Assembly: GCF_000714435.1 (NCBI RefSeq)
Contig: NZ_JJMW01000069.1
Span: forward strand, 124,001-188,000
DNA: 64,000 bases
Direction: 5' to 3'
Source: Exiguobacterium alkaliphilum 12/1
GTDB lineage: Bacteria > Bacillota > Bacilli > Exiguobacteriales > Exiguobacteriaceae
A program made the position numbers and the translations under genes. Of this stretch, positions 35,174-46,368 are shown one piece after another (positions within the stretch are counted from its first letter, which is position 1; each line of letters starts with the position of its first letter). The notes under the pieces were generated by a model. That model was given only the letters and a program-made list of their open reading frames with translations, was not told where the DNA came from and ran no database searches.

Positions 35174-35188
35174 ATTGGTCATACCAAT
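35174..35188. promoter_or_regulatory. Palindrome resembling a GntR/FadR-subfamily operator
   Basis: ATTGGT-CAT-ACCAAT is a perfect dyad. It has the form TTGGT-N3-ACCAA typical for PdhR/LldR-like GntR regulators of pyruvate, lactate and related acids. It lies about 100 bases upstream of the DUF485-actP operon. Confidence 0.55.
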
Positions 35189-35192
35189 TTAT

Positions 35193-35206
35193 TGTAAGCG
35201 TTTTCA
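35193..35206. promoter_or_regulatory. CcpA catabolite-responsive element (cre)
   Basis: TGTAAGCGTTTTCA matches TGWNANCGNTNWCA fully. It is 5 bases from the GntR-type palindrome, upstream of DUF485-actP. Confidence 0.75.
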
Positions 35207-35308
35207 ATATTGTCTAAATGTTGAACGTTATTCTATAATAATTAATACCGGAAAAAATAGTTCTTTAGACTTACTAGTCGTATGGCACAATTTACAAACG
35301 ATGCCATA

Positions 35309-35333
35309 CAAAAAGTCCTCGAAATCGAGGACT
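35309..35333 (-). terminator. Terminator of yneK (minus strand)
   Basis: AGTCCTCG (35314-35321) pairs with CGAGGACT (35326-35333), then TTTTT on the minus strand; the stem begins in the stop codon. Confidence 0.8.
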
Positions 35334-35763
35334 ACTGTTGGAAATAGTGTTTGTATCTCGTCCAGTCGATCTGTTCTTGCTCGAGCGCTTTCTTTAAAAA
35401 CTTGTGGTCGCGTTTCGGTGTCGCGGCGATGTAGCCTTTCACGACGAGTTCGGTCGTCATCTCGTTCGCCCGCGATTCTAGCGCGAACTGTCCGATTTTA
35501 CCGGCGATTTTCCGAATCGCGACATCACGGAACAGTTCCGGTACCGGCGTGACGAGCCGGTCCAGCAGCGTGCGTGTCTCCGGTGTCCACATGTGCCGGG
35601 TGCGGTCGATATAATCGTCTTCGATGTCGAGTAAGGACAACCCGTCCTCTTTTGGCATCCGCTTTAAAAATTTGCGGAACATGAAAAACCCGCCGATTGA
35701 CATTAAGCCAATCATCACGAAACCCCAAAAGACAATGAAATACATGACGAGACTCTCTGGCAT
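35332..35763 (-). CDS. yneK: YneK-like DUF2621 protein
   Basis: 143 residues. One N-terminal membrane helix (~7-30), then a cytoplasmic domain with YIDRTRHMWTPETRTLLDRLVTPVPELFRDVARRKIAGKIG-like spacing (seen here as DVAIRKIAGKIG) and DHKFLKKALEQEQIDWTRY. It matches the DUF2621/YneK family in length and pattern. In B. subtilis yneK follows ccdC; here the actP operon is inserted between them. Function unknown. Start ATG 35763 behind GGGGGAAA. Confidence 0.8.
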   Translation of the reverse strand: MPESLVMYFIVFWGFVMIGLMSIGGFFMFRKFLKRMPKEDGLSLLDIEDDYIDRTRHMWTPETRTLLDRLVTPVPELFRDVAIRKIAGKIGQFALESRANEMTTELVVKGYIAATPKRDHKFLKKALEQEQIDWTRYKHYFQQ

Positions 35764-35800
35764 CGTCTTTCCCCCGTTCTATTTACAGTCATTCAAACTT

Positions 35801-35828
35801 AGTATACAAAAAACCGCTCGATTGCAAA
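35801..35828 (-). promoter_or_regulatory. Putative yneK promoter (minus strand)
   Basis: On the minus strand TTTGCA (35828-35823), a 16-base spacer and TATACT (35806-35801). Confidence 0.5.
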
Positions 35829-35849
35829 AGTATCCGCTTTGACTCAGGA

Positions 35850-35878
35850 TGGACGAACCGGTCACATTTCGTTAGAAT
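35850..35878 (+). promoter_or_regulatory. Putative prfC promoter
   Basis: TGGACG (35850-35855), a 17-base spacer and TAGAAT (35873-35878). Confidence 0.5.
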
Positions 35879-35936
35879 AGATAGCGTTGCAAAATGAACG
35901 AATCAGGAACGTCTTGAATCAGAAAGGATCACATAT

Positions 35937-37532
35937 ATGAGCCAATTGAAACACGAAGTGGAAAAACGTCGCATCTTCGGTATCATCTCCCACCCGGATG
36001 CCGGTAAGACGACTTTAACAGAAAAACTGCTCCTACACGGAGGGGCCATCCGTGAAGCGGGGACGGTCAAGGCCCGCAAGAACTCAAAACACGCCAAATC
36101 CGACTGGATGGAAATCGAGAAGCAGCGTGGAATCTCGGTCACATCTTCGGTCATGCAATTTGTCTATCAGGACAAAGTTGTCTCGATCATGGATACGCCG
36201 GGGCATAACGATTTCGGTGAGGACACGTATCGCGTTTTGACGTCGGTCGACAGTGCCGTCATGGTCATCGATGCCGCGAAGGGGATTGAGACGCAGACGA
36301 AGAAACTGTTCCAAGTTTGCCGCATGCGTGGAATCCCAATCTTTACGTTCATGAACAAACTCGACCGCCAGGCGAAAGATCCGCTCGAGTTGATGGAAGA
36401 ACTAGAAGAAGTACTCGGTATGCCTTCAGTCGCCGTCACTTGGCCAATCGGTAGCGGGATGCAGTTCGAAGGGGTGTATGACCGCATCAAGAACGAAGTT
36501 CATTTGTTCCGAGGCGACAAGTCGACGCTCACGCTAAACGAAGACGGTGTGAACGACCCGGTGCTCGCCGACTATTTGACGGAAGAGAACTTGACGAACT
36601 TACGTGATGAGATTGACCTGTTAGACGGTGCCGGCAACGAGATTGACGTCGAGGCGATTCAACACGGGAAATTGACGCCGGTCTTCTTCGGGACGGCCCT
36701 CGTCGATTTCGGTGTCACGTCGTTCCTTAACCACTACCTCGACATGTCACCGGCGCCAGAAGCACGCAAATCGAACGTCGGTCCAATCGACCCGACGTCA
36801 GAAGAGTTCAGTGGCTTCGTCTTTAAAATCCAGGCGAACATGAACCCGGCCCACCGTGACCGCATCGCGTTCGTGCGCATCTGTTCGGGTGTGTTCGAGC
36901 GGGGCATGGATGTGACGCTTACGCGGACGGGCAAGAAAATCAAGCTCAGTCAATCGACACAGCTCATGGCGAACGACCGGGAAACGGTCGACAAAGCGTT
37001 CGCCGGCGACGTCATCGGGATTTACGATTCGGGCACGTATCAAATCGGGGACACGATCACGACGGCGAAGCAAAAGATTGCGTTCGAGGCGTTGCCGACG
37101 TTCCCGCCAGAACTGTTCATGCGTGTGTCGCCAATCAACTCCCTCAAGTCGAAGCACTTCCACAAAGGGGTCGAGCAGCTCGCGCAAGAAGGTGCGATTC
37201 AAGTGTATCGCAACGAATATAACGAGATTTACCTCGGTGCGGTCGGCCAACTCCAATTCGAAGTGTTCGAGTACCGCTTGAATAACGAGTATGGTGTCGA
37301 CATCCGCATGGAGCCGGTCTCTTACAGTGTCGCACGTTGGGTGAAGGACAAGGAATTGAAGGCGCTCAAGCCGTTCCAGGACTCACGGAACATGCTCGTG
37401 ACGGACCGCTGGGAACGCCCGGTGTTCTTGTTTGCCAATGAATTCACGTTCGACCGCTTCAAAGAGCGTTACGAAGACGAACTCACGCTCGTCGATGCGC
37501 TCGACGTGAATGCGGAAATCGGTGTAGAGTAA
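35937..37532 (+). CDS. prfC: Peptide chain release factor 3
   Basis: 531 residues. GTPase domain with G1 [13 protein letters not shown], switch region [16 protein letters not shown]3 DTPGHNDF, G4 NKLDRQAKD, followed by EF-G-like domain II and a C-terminal domain ending [18 protein letters not shown]3 recycles RF1/RF2 from the ribosome after peptide release. It is absent from B. subtilis but present in many other Bacilli, so this is a difference from that reference. Start ATG 35937, with AAAGGA 9 bases upstream. Confidence 0.96.
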   Translation: MSQLKHEVEKRRIFGIISHPDAGKTTLTEKLLLHGGAIREAGTVKARKNSKHAKSDWMEIEKQRGISVTSSVMQFVYQDKVVSIMDTPGHNDFGEDTYRVLTSVDSAVMVIDAAKGIETQTKKLFQVCRMRGIPIFTFMNKLDRQAKDPLELMEELEEVLGMPSVAVTWPIGSGMQFEGVYDRIKNEVHLFRGDKSTLTLNEDGVNDPVLADYLTEENLTNLRDEIDLLDGAGNEIDVEAIQHGKLTPVFFGTALVDFGVTSFLNHYLDMSPAPEARKSNVGPIDPTSEEFSGFVFKIQANMNPAHRDRIAFVRICSGVFERGMDVTLTRTGKKIKLSQSTQLMANDRETVDKAFAGDVIGIYDSGTYQIGDTITTAKQKIAFEALPTFPPELFMRVSPINSLKSKHFHKGVEQLAQEGAIQVYRNEYNEIYLGAVGQLQFEVFEYRLNNEYGVDIRMEPVSYSVARWVKDKELKALKPFQDSRNMLVTDRWERPVFLFANEFTFDRFKERYEDELTLVDALDVNAEIGVE

Positions 37533-37543
37533 GTTCGGCTGTC

Positions 37544-37574
37544 AAAGCGATTCCGTTATGGAGTCGCTTTTTTC
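37544..37574 (+). terminator. Terminator after prfC
   Basis: AAAGCGATTCC pairs with GGAGTCGCTTT (one G-U pair), followed by T run. Confidence 0.8.
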
Positions 37575-37599
37575 ATGTTCAACCGAAAATGGAATCTTG

Positions 37600-37614
37600 A
37601 TAAGTTTTACTTAT
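37600..37614 (+). promoter_or_regulatory. CcpC-type operator upstream of aconitase
   Basis: ATAA-GTTTTAC-TTAT (full dyad ATAAGT-TTT-ACTTAT) matches the CcpC box form ATAA-N7-TTAT known from B. subtilis citB. Its centre is about 66 bases upstream of the start of transcription predicted from the promoter below, as in B. subtilis. Confidence 0.65.
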
Positions 37615-37623
37615 GACTAATTT

Positions 37624-37647
37624 GTGACGGAATGTATTTTACGTCAC
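37624..37647 (+). promoter_or_regulatory. Unassigned dyad across the aconitase -35
   Basis: GTGACG (37624-37629) and CGTCAC (37642-37647) form a perfect inverted repeat with a 12-base spacer covering the -35. The regulator is unknown. Confidence 0.45.
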
Positions 37648-37666
37648 GCTATAGTTGTATTATGAT
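37638..37666 (+). promoter_or_regulatory. Aconitase promoter
   Basis: TTTACG (37638-37643), 17 bases, TATGAT (37661-37666). A weak cre-like sequence AGTAAGCGATTACG (37679-37692) follows the expected transcription start. Confidence 0.6.
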
Positions 37667-37733
37667 AAACATGTGATAAGTAAGCGATTACGGCAACTGC
37701 CGACGTCGCCGCTTTCAAAAAGGGGGAAATCGT

Positions 37734-40448
<2,715 letters not shown>

Positions 40449-40456
40449 ACATGTTG

Positions 40457-40487
40457 ACCTTCCTTTGAAAAAAGGAAGGTTTTTTTT
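40457..40487 (+). terminator. Terminator after aconitase
   Basis: ACCTTCCTTT and AAAGGAAGGT around GAAA, followed by T run. Confidence 0.9.
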
Positions 40488-40555
40488 GTGAATGTGCGGA
40501 ATTAAGGTGAGAGGCCCATCGATATCGGGAACAGGATGAGGAGAGGGGGGAGTGT

Positions 40556-41044
40556 ATGGAGCGACAGACGAAATCAGGGAAAAGCTGGTGGCAACGTTTG
40601 ATGCAAAAGGAAGAGGTCGTAGAGCATGACGTCGACATCACGCTACCGGAACTCAGACAGGCGATTCATGAGTACGAACAGACGCTACCGAAAGGGGTCA
40701 ACCGGACCGTCTTACTCGATGATACACAAGAAATCGACTTGACGCGGTTGAAGCGGCATCTGCCCGGCAAACCGAGACAGCGGTTTTTCATGTCGAAAGA
40801 GACGTTTTATATCGTTCCAGAAGAGGAGCGGGACATCATTTATGAGATGGACCAAGTCCAACGGGCACTCGACCTGTACATGGAACAAGAACAGAAATTA
40901 CCGCTCCGCAAGTTTCAACAGACGATGCAACTCGATTTGGCACGTCTACGAGAAGGCGGTTATTTGAAAACGCTACCGAAGCGCCCGTATTATGTCGTTG
41001 ATGAGACGTTGATTGTCTCGCTCGAGCCGAAACCACCTGAGTGA
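40556..41044 (+). CDS. Hypothetical protein, possibly DUF3939-like
   Basis: 162 residues, soluble, charged. Two similar halves are visible: VDITLPELRQAIHEYEQTLPKG and later MDQVQRALDLYMEQEQKLP, each followed by a short beta-rich part (RTVLLDDTQEIDLTRL; LRKFQQTMQLDLARL). MSKETFYIVPEEE and YYVVDETLIVS also look like an internal duplication. The pattern recalls DUF3939 proteins of Bacillus, but I am not certain. Start ATG 40556 behind GAGGGGGGAG; a terminator follows. Confidence 0.65.
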   Translation: MERQTKSGKSWWQRLMQKEEVVEHDVDITLPELRQAIHEYEQTLPKGVNRTVLLDDTQEIDLTRLKRHLPGKPRQRFFMSKETFYIVPEEERDIIYEMDQVQRALDLYMEQEQKLPLRKFQQTMQLDLARLREGGYLKTLPKRPYYVVDETLIVSLEPKPPE

Positions 41045-41068
41045 CGTTCACGTTCCGTCACTCTTTTT
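41039..41068 (+). terminator. Terminator before the BCCT gene
   Basis: GAGTGACG pairs with CGTCACTC (41056-41063), then five T. The stem starts within the last codons of the preceding gene. Confidence 0.82.
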
Positions 41069-41170
41069 GGTTTCATTCAATACAGGTCGAGCGGTTGTGG
41101 AGGGTTTACAAAGTATGTTACGGTGGAAAACGTATATGAAAATAAGAAAATTGAATAGGAGTGACTACTA

Positions 41171-42736
41171 ATGAAAAGGAAAAGCCAAGTGACGACCGTT
41201 TTCATCGTTTCAGCTATCATCACGGTCTTGTTCACGATTTGGGGCATCTTTCCGGAACGCCTCCTTGGCAACGCCAGCCTATTGAACGTGACGACGACCG
41301 TTCAAGGATGGCTCTCGAACGGCATGGGCTGGTTTTACTTGCTCAGCGCGACCGGGATTTTGCTCGTCGCCGTCTTTTTAATCTTCTCGCGATTCGGCTC
41401 GATTCGGCTCGGAAAAGATACGGATCGTCCCGACTTCGGTTATTTGACGTGGTTCGCCATGCTGTTCAGTGCCGGGATGGGAATCGGACTCATCTTCTGG
41501 GGGGCGGCCGAACCGCTCCTCCACTTCCACAGCCCGCCATTCGAATCACCGACTCCTGAAGGCGACGCTCGTACCGCGATGCGCTACGCGTTCTTCCATT
41601 GGGGCTTCCATCCATGGGCGATTTACGCGATGATCGCACTCGCCATCGCCTACTCGACGTTCAGAAAAGGACGTCCGGCGACAATCGGAGAGACAATCGG
41701 GTCGCTCGTGAACGATCGTTATGAACGTCCCGTTAAACAGACAGTCGACATCCTCGCGGTCATCGCGACGGCATTCGGTGTCGCGACGTCGCTCGGGTTC
41801 GGGGCGCAGCAAATCGCAGGGGGTCTTCACTATTTGATTCCAAGCGTACCGAACGCGTTCTCGACGCAACTGATTATCATCGCTGTCGTGACGGTGCTCT
41901 ACATGATCAGCGCCTCGACCGGCCTCGAGAAAGGGATTCGGATTTTAAGTAATACGAACATCTTCCTCGCCATCGTCTTGCTCGGGGCGACGCTCATCGC
42001 CGGACCGAGCGCGTTCATTCTCGACCTGTTCACCCAGACGATTGGGACGTACGTCCAACAGTTGCCGTCGATGAGTTTCCGGACGGCCGCACTCGAACCG
42101 GTCGAACGCGAATGGATTAACGGCTGGACGATCTTCTATTGGGCATGGTGGATCTCGTGGTCACCGTTCGTCGGAACGTTCATCGCCCGTGTCTCGAAAG
42201 GGCGGACGATTCGCGAATTCATCATCGGCATCTTACTCGTCCCGACCTCGTTCGGACTGCTTTGGTTCTCGGTATTCGGTGGTTCGGCGATCTGGGCAGA
42301 CTTGTTCGGCGGACAGAGTTTGATTACGGCCGTCAACGAGATTGGAACGGAAGTCGGACTGTTCGCCTTGTTCGAGACGTTCGGAGGGTTCGGTACGTTG
42401 CTCAGCATCATCGCCATCTTCCTTATCTCGACATTCTTCATCACGTCGGCCGACTCGGCGACGTACGTGCTCGGGATGCTCACGACGAACGGGAAGCTGA
42501 TTCCCCCGATGCGCATCAAGCTAACGTGGGGTTTCATTCAGTCCTCGATCGCCGCCGTGCTCCTTTACGCGGGTGGACTGAGCGCACTTCAGGCCGTCGC
42601 CATTCTCGTGGCGTTCCCGTTCATTTTCGTGCTCATCTTCATGATCATCGCCTTGTTCAAAGACTTGTCGGATGAACCGGATGAGCGAGACAAATGGATT
42701 GATGCGTATAAAAAAGAAGAAGATAAGCTCGGATAA
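41171..42736 (+). CDS. BCCT family transporter (betaine/choline/carnitine)
   Basis: 521 residues with 12 membrane helices. BCCT signatures: FSAGMGIGLIFWGAAEPL, FFHWGFHPWAIYAM, and the aromatic box WAWWISWSPFVGTFIARVSKGRTIREF (shown here as WAWWISWSPFVG and ARVSKGRTIREF). The glycine-rich MGIGLIF segment with Gly rather than Asp at the key spot fits Na+-coupled betaine or choline uptake (OpuD/BetP-like); the exact substrate is not decidable. Probable role in osmoprotection. A terminator follows. Confidence 0.9.
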   Translation: MKRKSQVTTVFIVSAIITVLFTIWGIFPERLLGNASLLNVTTTVQGWLSNGMGWFYLLSATGILLVAVFLIFSRFGSIRLGKDTDRPDFGYLTWFAMLFSAGMGIGLIFWGAAEPLLHFHSPPFESPTPEGDARTAMRYAFFHWGFHPWAIYAMIALAIAYSTFRKGRPATIGETIGSLVNDRYERPVKQTVDILAVIATAFGVATSLGFGAQQIAGGLHYLIPSVPNAFSTQLIIIAVVTVLYMISASTGLEKGIRILSNTNIFLAIVLLGATLIAGPSAFILDLFTQTIGTYVQQLPSMSFRTAALEPVEREWINGWTIFYWAWWISWSPFVGTFIARVSKGRTIREFIIGILLVPTSFGLLWFSVFGGSAIWADLFGGQSLITAVNEIGTEVGLFALFETFGGFGTLLSIIAIFLISTFFITSADSATYVLGMLTTNGKLIPPMRIKLTWGFIQSSIAAVLLYAGGLSALQAVAILVAFPFIFVLIFMIIALFKDLSDEPDERDKWIDAYKKEEDKLG

Positions 42737-42744
42737 TGAAATGA

Positions 42745-42770
42745 GGGTCTCCATGCGAGACCCTTTTTTG
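42745..42770 (+). terminator. Terminator after the BCCT gene
   Basis: GGGTCTC (42745-42751) and GAGACCC (42757-42763) around CATGC, then six T. Confidence 0.88.
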
Positions 42771-42840
42771 GTCGTAAATATTTTGCATGACCTCCACGCT
42801 AGTGTAGGATAGTAAGTGAAGCAGAGTGGGAGGGCATGAT

Positions 42841-43524
42841 ATGAAACAACAAATGAAAAAACGTCTGAGTTGGGTGATTGGGGCTGGCATTCTCATCATT
42901 GGTGCCTTACTCATTTACAACCTTTACTCGTTGTTCAACTTTTCGGATGACGAAGGCAGGGAGAACCGCACCGAGCCATTCTATACGTCCGTCGTCATCG
43001 GCTATGAAGAGAAGAAGCTACCGACGGAAGGCGAGACGCTTGAAGAGCGCGACTACCTTGTCACTTACGACGAGAACGGTCATTTCGTCTCGGAAGTCGT
43101 CTCGGGACCAAACGTCGGAGCGAAAGCAGAATGGGACGGCTCGATTTACCGCGAATTAAATCCGGAAGGCGAGGAGACGATTCGTCAAGAGACGACGTCG
43201 GGCGCGGTCGCACCTCATCCGTTCCTGTCTCGAGCGACGAACGAACAGATCCGTAGATGGCTCGATGACGGCTCGCTCGGTTCGAGTGAAGGAGACGTCG
43301 AGATTATCGGTCGTACCGCGCAAGCGTTCGTCAAGACGGAAACGGCAGAATCGGTCCCGGCTAAATGGATTGAACAATATCCGTCGATCTTCAGTGAAGA
43401 AGGAAACGAGGAAGCGGTCACGTACTACATCGATGCGAACGAGCGGATTTTGCTCGCCGCAGAATCGCGTAATAACGGGAAGTTGTTCCACTCGATTCGC
43501 ATGACGTCTTTTGAATCACGATAA
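42841..43524 (+). CDS. Membrane-anchored extracytoplasmic protein, unknown
   Basis: 227 residues from ATG 42841 (GGGAGGG upstream; GTG 42826 is less likely). A basic N-terminus and a single membrane helix (~12-33, VIGAGILIIGALLIYNLYSLF) are followed by a soluble, acidic, beta-rich domain outside the cell. No cysteine lipobox and no known motif. Some lines (YEEKKLPTEGETLEERDYLVTYDENGHF, quoted only in part: EERDYLVTYDENGHF) look like a lipoprotein-type sensor domain, but this is speculation. Confidence 0.65.
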   Translation: MKQQMKKRLSWVIGAGILIIGALLIYNLYSLFNFSDDEGRENRTEPFYTSVVIGYEEKKLPTEGETLEERDYLVTYDENGHFVSEVVSGPNVGAKAEWDGSIYRELNPEGEETIRQETTSGAVAPHPFLSRATNEQIRRWLDDGSLGSSEGDVEIIGRTAQAFVKTETAESVPAKWIEQYPSIFSEEGNEEAVTYYIDANERILLAAESRNNGKLFHSIRMTSFESR

Positions 43525-43532
43525 ATCGGCTA

Positions 43533-43560
43533 GGAGCAGACTGAGACGTCCGCTCCTTTG
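43533..43560 (+). terminator. Weak terminator before the AAA+ gene
   Basis: GGAGCAGAC (43533-43541) and GTCCGCTCC (43548-43556) with one mismatch, then TTTG. Confidence 0.5.
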
Positions 43561-43581
43561 TCGTCTGAAAGGAAGAATGGA

Positions 43582-45843
43582 ATGAAACAAATCAACTTGG
43601 ACCAAGTGCAGGCTGACCTCACACGTTGGGAAGAAGGCGAGACGGTCGACGAGGCCGCCTTATTGTCTTACGCCCATTGGTCGCGCGCGACAGGGCAACG
43701 TGACGAATTGGCTCGCACGTTGACGTTACTCGCGACGAGACGGTTTCGGGAGACGGAGACGATGGACCCGCTTCTCAACCGCTGGATGAAAGAACTGGAG
43801 TCGATGCATGCCTTACCGGCAGAACTGCGGGTCAGCCAATTGAACGAGAAGTTGCGCCGATTCCGGCAGACGCTCCAAATCGAATGGCCGACACTTCGTG
43901 AGGCCGATTATGCGTCCATGAAAGTACAGATTTTGACCGACTATGAGGCGAAGACGTCGAGCCTGCTCGATCAGTTGGACCAACTTCACGAGGAAGTCGA
44001 ACGGGCGAAGTCTGATTTACGCGACTCGGAATTCAAGCACCAGCTCGAACAGCTCTCCGCCGTCGTCGTCGAGGCGATGCAAGAAGTGGCGGCGCTCGAG
44101 GACGACACCGCGTCCCTCCTTGCCTCGATGCAGGGCAATTACTTTAGCCGTGAGGCGTTCCGTCGCTTCAATGAACGGGTGACGGCCGTGAAATCGAGAC
44201 TTGAGACGATTATCGGATTACTCCCGGAACAAAAGCGCGAGACGAAGTCGAGCGGCATTGAGAAGTTGGAGACGATGATCGGCTTGACGGACATCAAAGC
44301 CCGCGTCAAATCGTGGTACCGCTTTTTGCTGTTCCAACAAGAACGAGAAAAAGCCGGTTTTTCATCGATTCATCAACCATCGCTTCATCTCGTCTTCACC
44401 GGGAACCCGGGTACAGGGAAGACGACGCTCGCTCGACTGATGGCTGAGATATACTTTGAACTCGGACTTCTCAGCCGGCCGGACGTCATTGAAGCCGATC
44501 GGTCGAGCCTCGTCGGCGCGTTCGTCGGACAGACGGAAGAACAAGTGATGAATAAAGTGAAAGAAGCCGAAGGTGGCGTCTTGTTCATCGATGAGGCATA
44601 CGCACTGAAGCGACAAGATGCGAGCGGGAGCGACTATGGACAAGCCGCGATCGATACACTTGTCGCCGCGATGACGAGCGGCGAATATGCCCGGAAATTC
44701 GTCGTTATCCTCGCCGGGTATCCGGAAGAGATGCGTCACTTCCTCCTCGCCAACCCTGGCCTCCGGTCCCGGTTTCCAGAGTCGAACCATTACGAGCTAC
44801 CGAACTATTCGGACGAAGAGCTCGTGGCGATTGGCGAGAAAGTGGCCGATGATAACAATTACGTGTTGACGGCTGAAGCGAAACGGGCGCTCCTCGCCCG
44901 ACTCGACCGCGAACGTGTCGATGCGACGTTCGGAAACGCGCGCACGGTCCATAACATCTTGCTCGATGCGATGTTCCAAAAAGGGTCACGATTCGGCGCG
45001 GAGGCTCCGCTTGACGAGATGGCGATTTTGACCGAACTCGATTTTGTTGAGACTGAGTCCGAGGAAGACCGTGCGTTGTCTGTTGACGACCTCGTCGGCA
45101 TGGATGAGGCGAAACGACAACTCCGGGAAATCGAGGCGCTCATTACCGTCCAAAAACGGCGGCGTGAACTCGGTCTGAAGACGGCGCCGGTCGAGCTCCA
45201 TGCCACGCTCGTCGGAAACAGCGGGACCGGCAAGACGACGTTCGCCCATCTGTACGCCCAGCTGCTTAAAAAGACGGGCTACCTGAAGCGGGGCCATTTG
45301 AAAGTTGTCAGCCGTGCCGACCTCGTCAGCGGATACGTCGGTCAGACGGCACAGAAGACAAAAGCCGCGATCCGAGATGCGCTCGGCGGGGTGTTGCTCA
45401 TCGATGAGGCGTATAGTTTGAGCGGGGGCCCGAACGATTATGGCAAAGAAGCGATTGACACGCTCGTCGACGAGATGCCGAAACACGGGGAGAACTTGGT
45501 CGTCGTGCTCGCGGGCTACGATGCCCCGATGCGTCGATTGATTGAATCGAATCCAGGGCTCAGCAGTCGAATTAAACGAAGCATTCACTTCGAGGACTAT
45601 TCGACGAATGAGCTCGTCGAAATCGCCATCCGCTACGCCGAGAAATTCGGCTACGTGATGGACGAGGACGTCCGCAGCGAAATCGAGAATCGAATCAGGC
45701 AGATGGAACGGCCGAACGCCCGCATGGCCCTGTCACTCATCGACGAGGCGATTGCAAGGCAGTCGTATCGACTTGTCGGCCAAGACGTGTCAGAAAGTGA
45801 TTTCAACCAATTGTTAGTAGTAGATATTAGTACCAAGTTATAA
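43582..45843 (+). CDS. Double-AAA+ ATPase of the SpoVK/CbbX type
   Basis: 753 residues from ATG 43582 (AAGGA 8 bases upstream). The N-terminal ~225 residues are helical and coiled-coil rich with no known domain. Two CbbX-type AAA+ modules follow: Walker A GNPGTGKTT (~274-282) with Walker B GGVLFIDEAYAL, and GNSGTGKTT (~545-553) with GGVLLIDEAYSL. Each has an arginine-rich sensor part (NPGLRSRFP; NPGLSSRIK). B. subtilis SpoVK has one such module and acts in spore maturation; this longer form occurs in Bacilli with unknown targets and may remodel a protein complex. Confidence 0.88.
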   Translation: MKQINLDQVQADLTRWEEGETVDEAALLSYAHWSRATGQRDELARTLTLLATRRFRETETMDPLLNRWMKELESMHALPAELRVSQLNEKLRRFRQTLQIEWPTLREADYASMKVQILTDYEAKTSSLLDQLDQLHEEVERAKSDLRDSEFKHQLEQLSAVVVEAMQEVAALEDDTASLLASMQGNYFSREAFRRFNERVTAVKSRLETIIGLLPEQKRETKSSGIEKLETMIGLTDIKARVKSWYRFLLFQQEREKAGFSSIHQPSLHLVFTGNPGTGKTTLARLMAEIYFELGLLSRPDVIEADRSSLVGAFVGQTEEQVMNKVKEAEGGVLFIDEAYALKRQDASGSDYGQAAIDTLVAAMTSGEYARKFVVILAGYPEEMRHFLLANPGLRSRFPESNHYELPNYSDEELVAIGEKVADDNNYVLTAEAKRALLARLDRERVDATFGNARTVHNILLDAMFQKGSRFGAEAPLDEMAILTELDFVETESEEDRALSVDDLVGMDEAKRQLREIEALITVQKRRRELGLKTAPVELHATLVGNSGTGKTTFAHLYAQLLKKTGYLKRGHLKVVSRADLVSGYVGQTAQKTKAAIRDALGGVLLIDEAYSLSGGPNDYGKEAIDTLVDEMPKHGENLVVVLAGYDAPMRRLIESNPGLSSRIKRSIHFEDYSTNELVEIAIRYAEKFGYVMDEDVRSEIENRIRQMERPNARMALSLIDEAIARQSYRLVGQDVSESDFNQLLVVDISTKL

Positions 45844-45873
45844 TATAATGATGTGGAAAGTGAGGACGATTTA

Positions 45874-46293
45874 ATGCATACGATTCAAATTCCGGTTCGT
45901 TATCAAGAGACTGATATGATGGGGATCGTCTACCATGCGAACTATCTCGTCTATCTGGAGATTGCCAGAACCGAACTCTTGCGTGAACTCGGCGTCGAGT
46001 ATAAAGACATGGAACAGGCGGGCTTCGTCTCGCCGGTCACGAACGTATCGGTCGACTACAAGAAAAGCGTGACGTTTGGTGACACGGTCAACGTCCGGGT
46101 CTGGGTCGACAGTTATTCTAAAATTCGTACCGTTTACGGCTATGAATTGACCGACCAGGATGGTCATTTGGTCGGCACCGCGAAAACGACACACGTCGTC
46201 GTCAAACAAGGCGACTTCAAGCCCGTCCGTCTCGACCGTGAGTTCCCGGAATGGCACGAGATGTACATGCGTGTCATGAGTCCCGTCTCATAA
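45874..46293 (+). CDS. yneP: YbgC/YneP-type acyl-CoA thioesterase (hot-dog fold)
   Basis: 139 residues from ATG 45874 with GAGGA 7 bases upstream. The 4-hydroxybenzoyl-CoA thioesterase motif is complete: RYQETDMMGIVYHANYLVYLE with the catalytic Asp in ETDMMGIVYH. It hydrolyses acyl-CoA thioesters; the physiological substrate is unknown. In B. subtilis yneP lies between citB and plsY, as here, so position supports the symbol. Confidence 0.9.
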   Translation: MHTIQIPVRYQETDMMGIVYHANYLVYLEIARTELLRELGVEYKDMEQAGFVSPVTNVSVDYKKSVTFGDTVNVRVWVDSYSKIRTVYGYELTDQDGHLVGTAKTTHVVVKQGDFKPVRLDREFPEWHEMYMRVMSPVS

Positions 46294-46306
46294 CAGTGGT
46301 TCTTTT

Positions 46307-46346
46307 GTACCGTCAGTATGGTATCATATCTTGACGGTACTTTTTG
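46307..46346 (+). terminator. Terminator after yneP
   Basis: GTACCGTCA (46307-46315) pairs with TGACGGTAC (46332-46340), followed by five T. The loop is long (16 bases). Confidence 0.72.
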
Positions 46347-46368
46347 TATATAGAAAGGGGAAGATCGC

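Noticed and set aside
37679-37692. cre site in the aconitase leader
   Set aside because: AGTAAGCGATTACG fails both conserved end bases of the consensus; too weak to list as a site.
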